This document shows positions 28,365-37,470 of a stretch of 64,000 nucleotides of DNA, piece after piece. Origin of the DNA: an uncultured Campylobacter sp. (GTDB lineage: Bacteria; Campylobacterota; Campylobacteria; Campylobacterales; Campylobacteraceae); NCBI RefSeq assembly GCF_938045205.1, contig NZ_CALIMY010000138.1, forward strand, positions 15,672-79,671. Direction: 5' to 3'. The notes beneath the pieces were generated by a model that saw only the letters and a program-made list of their open reading frames with translations, did not search any database and was not told the origin of the DNA. Within the stretch, counting starts at the first letter, position 1. The number at the start of each line of letters is the position of its first letter. Position numbers and translations under genes: made by a program.

Positions 28365-29279
28365 GTGGAGAAAATCGGCGAAAAATCAGATGAAAATAAC
28401 TGGGATAAAAAGTCCGAAAGTTACGCTAAATTTAGCGGCGAGCTAGGGGATTTTGGCAAGCGGGTGTTTGAGATATTGCGCGGCTGGGGCGTGAGCTTTG
28501 CTGGCAAAAGCGTGCTAGACGTGGGCGCCGGCACGGGGGTTTACTCGCTGTATCTCGCGTCGCTGGGCGCCAAGGTTACGGCGATCGATAGCTCGGAGGG
28601 GATGCTGCGCGAGCTAAGGCGTAGCGCGCAGGAGTTTGGCATTAGCTTGCAAAACGTATTAAATTTAAGCTTTGCGGAGTTTTGCGAGCGGCTTAGCCGC
28701 GATGGTTTTGCAGACGCGGTGGGCGAAAATTTTAAAATTTATCCGCGTTCGCAGAGTAAAATTTCAAACGCGCAAACCCAAGAAAGCGCCGCACAGGCTT
28801 TAAATTTTAAAAATTCTGCGAGCAAAACCCGCGAGAGCGAAAATTTTAAAATTCCCGCAGTTTTTGATATCGCGTTTCTTACGATGAGCCCTGCACTGAA
28901 GAGCACGGAGGATTTTGAGGCGTTTTTGGCTTTAGGCGAGCGAAAAATTTATCTAAACTGGGCGAGCGAGCGCAATTCATCGATGCTTGCGCCGCTTTTT
29001 GAGCGCTTTGGCACGGGGCATAAAAGACTTGCTACCGCCGCCGAAAAGTTCGAGGCGCTACTAAAGACGCGCGACATCAAATTTAAAAGCGAAATTTTAA
29101 CTGAAAAGCGCGAGCAAAAACGCAGCCTGCAAGAAGCTGTGCAAAACGCCGCATGGCACCTACATATGGACGGCGCGAAGGCCAGTGAGCGCGAGATCGA
29201 GGAGCTTTTAAAAAAGCGGGCTAAAGGCGGGATGATAAGCGATGAGATCGAAGCGAGTTTTAAGCTGTTTTATATTTAG
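28365..29279 (+). CDS. SAM-dependent methyltransferase with low-complexity insert
   Basis: 304 residues, GTG start at 28365 behind AAAGG. Rossmann motif I is VLDVGAGTGVYSLYLASLG (about residue 51-69), with the acidic residue in AIDSSEGM. Between FCERLSRDG and PAVFDIAFLTMSPAL lies an insert of about 50 residues including NFKIYPRSQSKISNAQTQES and ALNFKNSASKTRESENFKI, encoded by AAATTTTAAAATT words like those of the spacers. The fold otherwise appears complete. Its last 38 bp overlap the di-haem peroxidase gene, so the three genes here are coupled. No target is known. Confidence 0.75.
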   Translation: MEKIGEKSDENNWDKKSESYAKFSGELGDFGKRVFEILRGWGVSFAGKSVLDVGAGTGVYSLYLASLGAKVTAIDSSEGMLRELRRSAQEFGISLQNVLNLSFAEFCERLSRDGFADAVGENFKIYPRSQSKISNAQTQESAAQALNFKNSASKTRESENFKIPAVFDIAFLTMSPALKSTEDFEAFLALGERKIYLNWASERNSSMLAPLFERFGTGHKRLATAAEKFEALLKTRDIKFKSEILTEKREQKRSLQEAVQNAAWHLHMDGAKASEREIEELLKKRAKGGMISDEIEASFKLFYI

Positions 29280-30114
29280 CCTGGCGCCGCTTTTGGGGCT
29301 TTGCGGCAATCTTTTCTCGCCGCTTGAGATGCCTAAATACGACCCGCAAAAGGCGCGGCTGGGCGCAAAAATTTTTACTGACGTAAGATTTAGCAGCAAA
29401 GGCCGCTCCTGCGAAAGTTGCCACAACTTCTATCTAAACGATTCGGGTGCTTCGGTGCGCGATGGACGCGTGCCTACGCTCATAAATTCTTATTATTTTG
29501 ACCGCTACTTAGGCGATTATAATTTCGCGGGCTTTGAAGCGCGGATCGCAGCGTCGGTCTTTGGCACGAACGAGCTTAATGCGAGCGAAGATAAAATTTT
29601 AGAGCTTATTAGGAAGAATTTAGCCTACAAGCAGGCTTTTGAAAGTGCTTACGGCGAGGCGAATATGGCGAACTTCATTGATGCGCTGGCGGAATTTTTA
29701 AAGTCCAAAACGGCGATAAATTCCAAATTTGACCGATTTTTGCGCGGCGAGGTTAAGCTAAATGATGCCGAATATAACGGATATGTGCTTTTTGTGCGGC
29801 TGTGCTCGGCATGTCATAACGGCGTTAGCCTAGGCACCGGCAGCTTTACTAAAATTCGCCCAAGCGTAGAAGAGGAGGATGCGCCTAGACACAGGCTCAC
29901 TTCCGATGGATTTGAGTTGCGCCGCGTGCCTAGCTTGCGCAATATCACGCAAACCGCGCCTTACGTAAACGGGCAGACGGATTTGCGTCTTGCGGTGCGG
30001 CAGATTGCAAAGGATCTGCTAAAATACGATCTTAGCGATGGGGAGCTTGATGCTTTGATGAGCTTTTTAGCTACACTTAAGGGCGAGATGACGGAGGCGC
30101 AGGATGAAAGATAA
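29242..30114 (+). CDS. Di-haem cytochrome c, CcpA/MauG-like peroxidase
   Basis: 290-residue secreted protein of the bacterial cytochrome c peroxidase family. It has an N-terminal signal peptide (VLSCFIFSLAPLLGLC), a first c-type haem site C57-x2-C60-H61 (CESCH) and a second at C188-x2-C191-H192 (CSACH). The conserved PKYDPQKARLGAKIFTDVRFS precedes the first site, and RHRLTSDGFELRRVPSLRNITQTAPY follows the second. Usual members reduce H2O2 in the periplasm. It overlaps the upstream methyltransferase by 38 bp and the downstream GGDEF/EAL gene by 11 bp, an unusual coupling that suggests a shared redox-sensing role. Confidence 0.9.
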   Translation: MRSKRVLSCFIFSLAPLLGLCGNLFSPLEMPKYDPQKARLGAKIFTDVRFSSKGRSCESCHNFYLNDSGASVRDGRVPTLINSYYFDRYLGDYNFAGFEARIAASVFGTNELNASEDKILELIRKNLAYKQAFESAYGEANMANFIDALAEFLKSKTAINSKFDRFLRGEVKLNDAEYNGYVLFVRLCSACHNGVSLGTGSFTKIRPSVEEEDAPRHRLTSDGFELRRVPSLRNITQTAPYVNGQTDLRLAVRQIAKDLLKYDLSDGELDALMSFLATLKGEMTEAQDER

Positions 30115-32524
30115 GATAATGTGGACTTTGATGGTGGGGATTATGATATTAGGCATAATCATCGCCGGGAATTATTTCTCGTCGCTAAGAGATGTAGCGA
30201 GATTTAGCACGATTTCGCGCGAGCTAGCTTTGATCGATAACGCCGATAACCGCTTAAATATATTATTTGATGCAAAGATCGCAAGAAGGGACTTTTCGAT
30301 TGCAAATGCCGATATGCGCGGCATCTATCAGGTGCTGCAAGCTCTACAAAAAGACAAAATCATCGATAAAATTGGACTTAGCAGCGATGTGCGCGCGATC
30401 GGAAGCGCTTTTAGCGATAAAATTTCACTTTTGGACGAGCTTGGGGCTTTAAATTCGCAGAATTTAATCCTTTTTCAAAGTCTGCAGCAAAAATTTTTAT
30501 CCAGTGGCGCAAATGCGCAAAGAGCAAATCTCTACTCTCAAATTTTAGGGCTTAACTATAAAAATCGCTCCGAGATCTCTGCTTTAAAAAGTGCGCTAGA
30601 AAGCGCAGATGCGTCAAGCCCCGACGAAGCTGCGTTTATAGGAATTGCGCGGCAAATTTTAAGGAATTTCGAGCGGCAAAATATCATTGTAAGCGATAAT
30701 CTCTCGTTGCTCAACGAGCGCTTCGCAAGCCTGCGCGAGCGATTTTCTTACGCTAGCGAGGAATTTTACGGCTCGTTTATGCAAATGACGATGCTTTACA
30801 CGGCGGTGTTTTTGTCGTTTTTACTGCTTACTTACATCATAAATTCCGATGCTTTGCGTAGTAAACGCGCCCTCGCGCCCTATCACGCACTATGCGAACA
30901 AGCAGGCGAAGCGATAGTTTTAGCAGATCAAAACTTTAAAATTTTATACGCTAATAAAAGCGCGCTTAGCTTAAGCGGCTACGAACAAAGCGAGCTGGAA
31001 GGAAGCGATCTTGGAGTTTTGATGCCCAAAGATAAAGGGATCGAACTTCCTGCGATGGTAAATAAAAGCGCCAAAGATACGCGCCTGCTTCGTAAAAACG
31101 GCGAACTAGCCGATGTGAGCCTAAGGCTAGCAAATATCGCCGCTGCATCCAAGCCGCCGCTATATGCGCTTTACGCTCATGATATCGGCGAGCGCGAGAT
31201 TATGAAGCTAGCTCTTGCGAGCGCGAAGGAGAGCTTAAACAATCAAGTCTATATCGATCATCTTACGGGCCAGGGCAACGAAGCAGCGCTATACGAGCTA
31301 ATAAACGCCGAAAAAACGGGCGTAGCGATCTACATCACTATCGTAAATTTTGCAAATTTACGGCTTTTTTACAAGGCGGAGACGACGAATGAAATTCTGC
31401 GCTCCTTTGCGCGTACGCTTGCGATGTGTATCGAATCGCACGAGATCAAAGCCAGTATCTTTCGCATCCAATCGGATGAGTTTTGCCTATTTTACGAGGG
31501 ACTAAATGTCGCGCGCGACGTGGAGATCATAAACAAATATTTCACCGACAAGGTTTTTAATCTCCATACGACCGAGGGCTTTGCCTCCGCGCCTTTAAAT
31601 ATCACGATGGGCGTAAGCGAGCGTGCCGACGTAGCGGGCGGCGCAAATAGGGTCTTTCAGGCGGTTATGGCGATGTATGAGGCGCAGAGCAAAAACGAGC
31701 ACGTGGGCTTTTACTCGCGCCCAAATGCGATTGAGGAAAAATATCTGCAAAACCAGATTATGATCAACACCATTCAAAACGCGATCAAGAAAAATCAAGT
31801 CTTTGTACTCGTTCAGCCCATATTTGATATTACTCACCGCGATCCTACCGGCAACACATACGGCACCGAGGGCGGTGATTATGTTCCCTTAGTATATGAA
31901 ATTCTAATCCGCCTAATCGACCGCTCGGGCAAGACGCGCTGCCCGGGTGAGTTTATCGACATCGCAAAGCAAACCTCGCTCTACATCCCGCTAACTCAGG
32001 TCGTAATAAACGAAGCCTTTCGCTTGCTAGACCGCTTCGCAGGGACTTGCTTTAGCATAAATCTTTCATATTTTGACATCGCAAACGAAGGTATCAAGGA
32101 ACTTTTAGAGCGCAAGCTCGCATCCAGCCCAAATGCTTCAAATTTATTTATTGAAATTTTAGAAAGCGAGGAATTCGACGATTACGAGAGTCTACGCAGC
32201 TTCATCGCCGTAGCCAAAAACTACGGCTGCAAGGTCGCGATAGACGATTTTGGCAGCGGATACTCCAACTACTATAGAATTTTAACGCTCGACGTGGATT
32301 ATATAAAGATCGACGGAGCGCTCATCAAAAACATCGCAAACGACAAAAACTCGCGCGCCATCGTCGAAACGATCGCTAACTTCGCGCGCAAGCAGGGCTA
32401 CGAGCTCATCGCCGAATACGTAGAAAACCACGAAATTTCAATCATCTTAGAAGAGATGGGAATTAAATATATGCAGGGCTACTTCTACAGCAGGCCGATG
32501 GAGCCTTCGAGGATAAAATTCTAA
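30104..32524 (+). CDS. Membrane sensor with PAS, degenerate GGDEF and EAL domains
   Basis: 806 residues. A transmembrane helix near residues 5-25 and another near 225-246 bound a helical periplasmic domain of about 200 residues. A PAS domain follows (about 264-360; GEAIVLADQNFKILYANKSA), then a GGDEF domain whose active motif is QSDEF instead of GGDEF, so cyclase activity is doubtful. The EAL domain starts YEILIRL and keeps FSINLSYFDI, EILESEEF and DDFGSGYSNYYRIL, then DYIKIDG, consistent with a c-di-GMP phosphodiesterase. The start overlaps the di-haem peroxidase by 11 bp; the periplasmic part may sense its state. That link is inference. Confidence 0.88.
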   Translation: MKDKIMWTLMVGIMILGIIIAGNYFSSLRDVARFSTISRELALIDNADNRLNILFDAKIARRDFSIANADMRGIYQVLQALQKDKIIDKIGLSSDVRAIGSAFSDKISLLDELGALNSQNLILFQSLQQKFLSSGANAQRANLYSQILGLNYKNRSEISALKSALESADASSPDEAAFIGIARQILRNFERQNIIVSDNLSLLNERFASLRERFSYASEEFYGSFMQMTMLYTAVFLSFLLLTYIINSDALRSKRALAPYHALCEQAGEAIVLADQNFKILYANKSALSLSGYEQSELEGSDLGVLMPKDKGIELPAMVNKSAKDTRLLRKNGELADVSLRLANIAAASKPPLYALYAHDIGEREIMKLALASAKESLNNQVYIDHLTGQGNEAALYELINAEKTGVAIYITIVNFANLRLFYKAETTNEILRSFARTLAMCIESHEIKASIFRIQSDEFCLFYEGLNVARDVEIINKYFTDKVFNLHTTEGFASAPLNITMGVSERADVAGGANRVFQAVMAMYEAQSKNEHVGFYSRPNAIEEKYLQNQIMINTIQNAIKKNQVFVLVQPIFDITHRDPTGNTYGTEGGDYVPLVYEILIRLIDRSGKTRCPGEFIDIAKQTSLYIPLTQVVINEAFRLLDRFAGTCFSINLSYFDIANEGIKELLERKLASSPNASNLFIEILESEEFDDYESLRSFIAVAKNYGCKVAIDDFGSGYSNYYRILTLDVDYIKIDGALIKNIANDKNSRAIVETIANFARKQGYELIAEYVENHEISIILEEMGIKYMQGYFYSRPMEPSRIKF

Positions 32525-33099
32525 TCTCATCTCGCCGCAGCCTTATGACCCGCCTTTTTAAATTTACGAGCCAAAGATCGTCTTCGTAAGGCGATAAATT
32601 CTGTTTTAGCAAGCCGCCGCTTTAATTCATACGAAATTTATCTTGGCAAATACTACGCGGTTTTATCGCGAACTTATGGTGCGCCTTATAGCTAAATTGC
32701 CAAAAAAGCTTACGCGTGGCAAATGAAGTGAGAGCTAAATTTAAAATTTAATAGCGGATTTATGGATGAAATTTTGCGAAGTTCAAAATTTTAAAATTCT
32801 AAGCCGTAGAATTTTAAAATTTAAAATGCGCGAACTGCAAATTTAGGGCTAAATTTTAAAATTCCGTAGCGATAAAATTTTAAATTCCGCACCTTAAATC
32901 CGCCTGCAAATTTTAAAATTTTACGGCGCAAATTTCGATCTATTCGTTTTATAACATTTCGCGCGAGCTTTACAAAATAAAATTTTAGTGCGCCTCGCTC
33001 TAAATAACGATAGAGCTTTCAAATGCAGGCGGAATTTTTAAGTGCAAACTTCCCGCTTCAGCAAAAATGGGTTTAAGCTTTAGGCTTTAGCGCATTAGC
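32525..33099. other. AT-word-rich spacer
   Basis: 575 bp without a gene. AAAATTTTAAAATT words recur (for example near 32740-32960), separated by GC-rich pieces with CGCGCGAG or GCGATAAA. No promoter or hairpin stands out. Confidence 0.6.
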
Positions 33100-34623
33100 T
33101 CAAGCAAATTCGCTCCAAGCCTTCATGCTCCCCGTATCCTTAAATCTTTGATGCCACGACAGCGCCTCGCTTAGGATGTGCGGAGTATGCCCAGCACAGG
33201 GCTGCGCACATGCCCGCTCGAAATAATCTTTCAGTGCGTCTTGGTAAGTGGGATGTGCGATACTTATCATCGCGCGAGCCCGCTCACGAGGGCATTTACC
33301 ACGCAGATCGGCGATGCCGTATTCGGTGATGATGACTTGAGTGTCGTGCTCAGTATGATCGACGTGGCTCACGAATGGCACGATAGCGCTGATTGCGCCG
33401 CCTTTAGCGAGCGATGGGCTCAAAAATAGCGACAAATATCCGTTGCGAGCGAAGTCACCGCTACCGCCAATACCGTTTTTCATCTGCGAACCCATGACGT
33501 TAGTGGAGTTTACGTTGCCGTAGATGTCCGCCTCTAGCATGCCATTCATCGATACGACGCCGAGCTTTCTGATGAGCGCTGGCGAGTTGGAGACATCTTG
33601 CGAACGCAGTATAATGTGCTTGCGGTAGAAATCGATGTTTTTTTGAAATTCCTCGACACCTGCGGGGCTAAGCGATAGCGCCGTGGCACTTGCAGTGCCT
33701 ACGACGCCTCTTTTGATGAGATCTAGCATGCCGTCTTGGATCACCTCGGAGTAGCACTGCAGCCCTTGGTAGCCAGCATTTTGTAGTGAGCTAAGCACGG
33801 CGTTAGCGACGTTGCCGATGCCCGATTGTAGCGGCAGTAGCTTCTTTGCGGGAAGTCTGCCGCAAGCTTCCTCGTTTTTTAAGAATTTTACGACGTTGCG
33901 CCCGATCGCACTTGAAATTTCATCCACGGCGGTAAAATTATTGACGCGATCATGCGTCCTAGCCTCTATGACAGCGATTACTTTGGCAGGATCTACATGC
34001 ATATAGAGGCTGCCTACGCGATCGCCTACGTGCTTGATCGGCAGATCCGCAGCGTGCGGAGGTAGGCGCAGATCCGTAACGTCGTGAATACCCTCCAGCT
34101 CAAGCGGCTGATAGTAATTCACTTCTAAAATAACGCGATCGGCGATATCGAGCCAGGCTTGGTTGTTGCCTAGCGATGTGGACGGCACGAGCTCGCCGCT
34201 TTCTTTAATCGCCACTACTTCGATCACGGCAAAGTTTAGATGTGGAAAAAAGCCAGCTTTAAGCTGCGCGGCAAGGCTTGATAGATGCACGTCCGTGTAT
34301 CGTACGGCGCCGCTATTTATCGCACGGCGCATATCGGCATCCGTAAAAAACGGCGCGCGAAAGCTCACGGCACCTGCTTTTGCCAAAACTCCGTCTAAAA
34401 GCAGATCGGTCGATGCGCCCGTAAAAATTTCGATTTGATAGGGCTCGCCTTTTTTGTGCAGCGTTGTCGCTCGTTGCGCCAGAGCCTGCGGCAGCGCTAG
34501 TGCGCAGCCCGCCCCAACAAAGCCGCTAAAGCCCACCGATGCGCCATTTGGGATCAGTTCGCAGGCTTTCTCGGCGCTCATAATTTTTGATTTTAGATAT
34601 TCGTTTTGCACGCGTGAGTTCAT
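33100..34623 (-). CDS. Acetyl-CoA hydrolase / succinate CoA-transferase family enzyme
   Basis: 507-residue cytoplasmic enzyme of the class I CoA-transferase family. NGASVGFSGFVGAGCALALP opens the CoA-binding fold; IEIFTGAS, LPLQSGIGNVANAVLSSL and VITEYGIADLRGKCPRERARAMI follow. The Glu of the TEYG motif is in a conserved position but is not the catalytic residue I can point to with certainty. Such enzymes move CoA between acetate and succinate or similar acids and feed acetate metabolism. ATG 34623 with AGGA upstream is chosen over 34650. It is a single gene between long spacers. Confidence 0.85.
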   Translation of the reverse strand: MNSRVQNEYLKSKIMSAEKACELIPNGASVGFSGFVGAGCALALPQALAQRATTLHKKGEPYQIEIFTGASTDLLLDGVLAKAGAVSFRAPFFTDADMRRAINSGAVRYTDVHLSSLAAQLKAGFFPHLNFAVIEVVAIKESGELVPSTSLGNNQAWLDIADRVILEVNYYQPLELEGIHDVTDLRLPPHAADLPIKHVGDRVGSLYMHVDPAKVIAVIEARTHDRVNNFTAVDEISSAIGRNVVKFLKNEEACGRLPAKKLLPLQSGIGNVANAVLSSLQNAGYQGLQCYSEVIQDGMLDLIKRGVVGTASATALSLSPAGVEEFQKNIDFYRKHIILRSQDVSNSPALIRKLGVVSMNGMLEADIYGNVNSTNVMGSQMKNGIGGSGDFARNGYLSLFLSPSLAKGGAISAIVPFVSHVDHTEHDTQVIITEYGIADLRGKCPRERARAMISIAHPTYQDALKDYFERACAQPCAGHTPHILSEALSWHQRFKDTGSMKAWSEFA

Positions 34624-35575
34624 TTTCCGTCCTAGCCGTGATTTGGGCAAAATTATAATATTTTTGCGCTAAATTTCAAAATCTAAAATTTCGTGCACGA
34701 GCTAGGCTATAGAGCAAAATATGGGGGGTGCGGTCGGTTGGGATACGCCGCAAACGCTTCCGATTAGGCTTTTTTTGCTTCGGCGGTTTGCAATACCCGC
34801 TTGCGCGAGCGCTCGGTAAATAGGATTTTAAGCGTGATTGAAGCTTGGTTAATGATCTAGCTACGATATCATTAAACGCTTATCTCACACCAAATCTTGC
34901 GGAATTTAGGCGCAAAATTTACGCATAATTTATGAGCTGCGATATTTAAATTTAAGCTTCCTTTTGCAATTTAATCGCTCGCCGCACTCAAATTTAAATC
35001 CCCAACTTGTAATTTTAAAATAGATGTTTTGAAATTTATCGCTCGTGGCGTTCAAATTCCGCGTCTAGCGAGCCTTGAACTCATATTTGAAATTGCATCA
35101 CTTGCGGTGCACGCCTTTGCACGCCGCGCTTGGATTTTAATTCCGCATTAATTGAAATTCCCCCTGTCTGGAATTCTTGCCTCTTCGCACAAGACGGCGG
35201 TTTAAAATTTCAGATTTCGCGCTTTTTTTGGGGGCGACTCGACGTAGATACGCAAAATTTTGATATTTTACGCTTGCAAAATTCTAAAAATTATATCATC
35301 GTCACGGATAGATTGCAGATTTTGTTTAAATTCTAGTTCTTAAAATTGTAGCTTCAGCCGTTACACGAGATTTTTAATTCAAAGAGCATTGCCGCGCAAA
35401 TTCTAATCTCTGCTGAGCCCAAAAATTGACAACGCTTAAGACACAAATTTAAACGCGTTTTAGAATTTAAAATTTAGCCCGCCTTGTTACCATTTTCGGT
35501 CGAGCTTTATAAAATTTCGGCAAATTTTATACTTGCAAAATTTTAAACTCTATCGCCGCAAAATAGGGCAAAATT
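34624..35575. other. Long AT-word and GC-piece spacer
   Basis: 950 bp without a supported gene. It has the usual alternation of AAATTT words and GC-rich pieces (TCGCTCG, GCGCAAA). A 68-codon frame at 35130-35336 lacks a ribosome site and has filler composition, so I do not call it. Confidence 0.55.
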
Positions 35576-36094
35576 TCATCTCTGCGGCTTGCCGTCGCCG
35601 AATTTTGCGACTATCTCATCGCTGCAGCTCTCCTTGGGCGCCCAGCCTTCGCGCTTCATCCGCGCCAGATTGTCGCATGCCTCCTGCGAGCCGCCTTCGC
35701 AAAGCTCGTCGTATATCACGAGGCTACGGCACTGCCCGCTCGCAAAGCTCTCCAGCGCCGCGGCGTTGCCTAGACAGGCTCGCTCGCGCAGATCGCTCAT
35801 CGCGCGCCCGCCTGCGCCGCCCATTTTATCTCCCTGCTTCCGCTCGGCGAGGGTGGCGAGCTCGCACGCATCTGCGAAAAAGCCCTGCGCTTTGAGGCGG
35901 TTTCGCACGACGCCGCGACCGCCCAGCTCGTATCTCATCGCCGCTTCGTAGCATGCGGCGGCGTCCTTTTTGCTGCATTTTGCTAAAAGCGCGCTGGTTT
36001 TTGCGCCGCTAAATTTAAACTCTTTGGCTTCGCTGCCCGCGCTTGCCAAACTAAGCGCCAGCGCCGCAGCCAGCGCAAGCTTTAAAGCTTTCAT
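35576..36094 (-). CDS. Secreted cysteine-rich Sel1/Hcp-like protein
   Basis: 172 residues with a signal peptide (MKALKLALAAALALSLASAGSEA). The mature part has repeated helical units typical of Hcp proteins: CSKKDAAACYEAAMRYELGGRG, CELATLAERKQGD and CEGGSQEACDNLARMKREG, with paired cysteines at the ends of helices. Hcp proteins are disulfide-bridged periplasmic or secreted SLR proteins of epsilonproteobacteria. It lies 138 bp downstream of a similar gene on the same strand, so the two may be a duplicated pair. Function is unknown. Confidence 0.7.
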   Translation of the reverse strand: MKALKLALAAALALSLASAGSEAKEFKFSGAKTSALLAKCSKKDAAACYEAAMRYELGGRGVVRNRLKAQGFFADACELATLAERKQGDKMGGAGGRAMSDLRERACLGNAAALESFASGQCRSLVIYDELCEGGSQEACDNLARMKREGWAPKESCSDEIVAKFGDGKPQR

Positions 36095-36232
36095 CTTTAC
36101 TCCTTTTTCGTTTATCCGCTCGCACGCTTCGATTTACCGCCTCATCGCGCTGTACCCGTTGCCCGCTAAAATTTAAAAGGCTCACGCGCCTTATTTGCGA
36201 TCGAAGCTTGGAATTTTATCGCCTCTGCCGCG

Positions 36233-36799
36233 CTAATTTTTCGGCAGCAGATCGAGCACCGCGCAGGCGCGCTTGTTGTGCATTTTACACGCTTTATCTA
36301 GCGCTTTCCCCGAGAGCTCAAAGCTTTGAGGGGTGCCGATTCCTTGTAGATATTTGACCGACAGCTCGTAGCAAGCTTCGCTACTGCCGGCATCGCACTG
36401 CTCGCGAAAAAGTTCAAACGACGCCACGACGTCCTTCTCCACGCCCAAGCCCCGCCCTAGCGCATCTGCGTAGAAAAAGCACGACAGCTGATCTTTTCGT
36501 TCGCAGCCGCTTTTCAGACCACGCGTGACGCGCTCGCAGGAGCCTTCGTCGCTTTTTACGATGCAGCTTTGCAGATCCGCCCGTGAAATTCCGTCCGTTT
36601 GGATGACCGCATCGGCGCTGCTTTGCGAGCCGGCGCTTGCTCCGCCGCTCTTTATAAAGCGCGCGTTTTGCGTGGCAGTTTCGCCGATACTCGTTGTTTT
36701 GTCCGTTTTGCCCGCCGCAGAAGCTTTATCCGCTGGCGCGCTCTCGCCGCAGTTTGCCGCAAGTGCGCAAAGTAGCGCCAAAAATAGAAATTTTTTCAT
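36233..36799 (-). CDS. Secreted cysteine-rich Sel1/Hcp-like protein
   Basis: 188 residues. Signal peptide MKKFLFLALLCALAANCGES; the C after AAN is not in a good lipobox, so type I cleavage seems more likely. A Ser/Thr/Ala linker follows, then repeated cysteine-bounded helices: CERVTRGLKSGCERKDQLSC, CDAGSSEACYELSVKYLQG and CKMHNKRACAVLDLL. This is the Sel1-like/Hcp layout. ATG 36799, with GGAGG at 5-nt spacing, is chosen over 36826. It belongs with the neighbouring gene at 35576 as a pair of related secreted proteins. Confidence 0.72.
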   Translation of the reverse strand: MKKFLFLALLCALAANCGESAPADKASAAGKTDKTTSIGETATQNARFIKSGGASAGSQSSADAVIQTDGISRADLQSCIVKSDEGSCERVTRGLKSGCERKDQLSCFFYADALGRGLGVEKDVVASFELFREQCDAGSSEACYELSVKYLQGIGTPQSFELSGKALDKACKMHNKRACAVLDLLPKN

Positions 36800-36936
36800 A
36801 CCAGCCTCCGTTAAATTTCGCGCCATTTTAATTAAAAATGCTGAATTTAAGAGAAATACGCTTCGCCTTAAATTTCAGCTCTATGTCGCAACGCGTTTAA
36901 AGCGCGAAATTTAAAGTGCGGCGCCGAAGCGATCGA

Positions 36937-37368
36937 TCACAGGCTCTTTAGCGCCGCGAGTACGTTTTGTGCGTCCTGCTCGGGTTCAGCGATGCGGCTA
37001 AAGCGCTTTATCTCTTTGCCGCCTCGAAAAATCAGGGTTTGGCGGTGGTAAAATTTCTTCCCATCGCCGGTAGTGAAGGTTTCGAGCCCAAGCGGCGCTT
37101 CAAGCTCGAATTTTTTGTCGTTTATGAACTCAAACGAGGCGCCCGTAGCGCGCTTAAACTCGCTCGTGCCCGCCTCGCCCATGCTGCCTACGGCGATAAG
37201 CTCAAAGCCGAGGGCTTTTATCTGCGCAAGCGCGCTCTCATAGGCCTTGCATTGAAGCGTGCAGCCCGTAAGCCCCGCCGCATCACGCAACTCTGCGGGC
37301 AGAAATTTGCCGCTGTCGCCCATTTTCGGATAGGTAAAAACCACGCAATTTTTCGGTAAATTTATCAT
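36937..37368 (-). CDS. Peroxiredoxin (thiol peroxidase-like)
   Basis: 143 residues with a thioredoxin-like fold and an active-site block LTGCTLQCKAYESALAQIKALGFELIAVGS, in which GCT-x-x-C is the peroxidatic cysteine region with a possible resolving cysteine. Peroxiredoxins of this BCP/AhpC type reduce H2O2 or organic peroxides. The N-terminal part FTYPKMGDSGKFLP matches the strand before the active site. ATG 37368 is preferred over 37407. The site is more loosely conserved than in standard AhpC, so the exact subclass is unclear. Confidence 0.7.
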   Translation of the reverse strand: MINLPKNCVVFTYPKMGDSGKFLPAELRDAAGLTGCTLQCKAYESALAQIKALGFELIAVGSMGEAGTSEFKRATGASFEFINDKKFELEAPLGLETFTTGDGKKFYHRQTLIFRGGKEIKRFSRIAEPEQDAQNVLAALKSL

Positions 37369-37470
37369 CTCTCGCCTTTTGATCGAAATAGGTCGCAAAA
37401 ATAGCATAAAAAATCTTAAACCCGCTTAACGGATGAAATTTTAATAAAATTTATCCCACATTTCGGGCTT

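Noticed and set aside
34651..35575. 68-codon plus-strand frame at 35130-35336 as a small gene
   Set aside because: No ribosome site and composition identical to surrounding spacer words.
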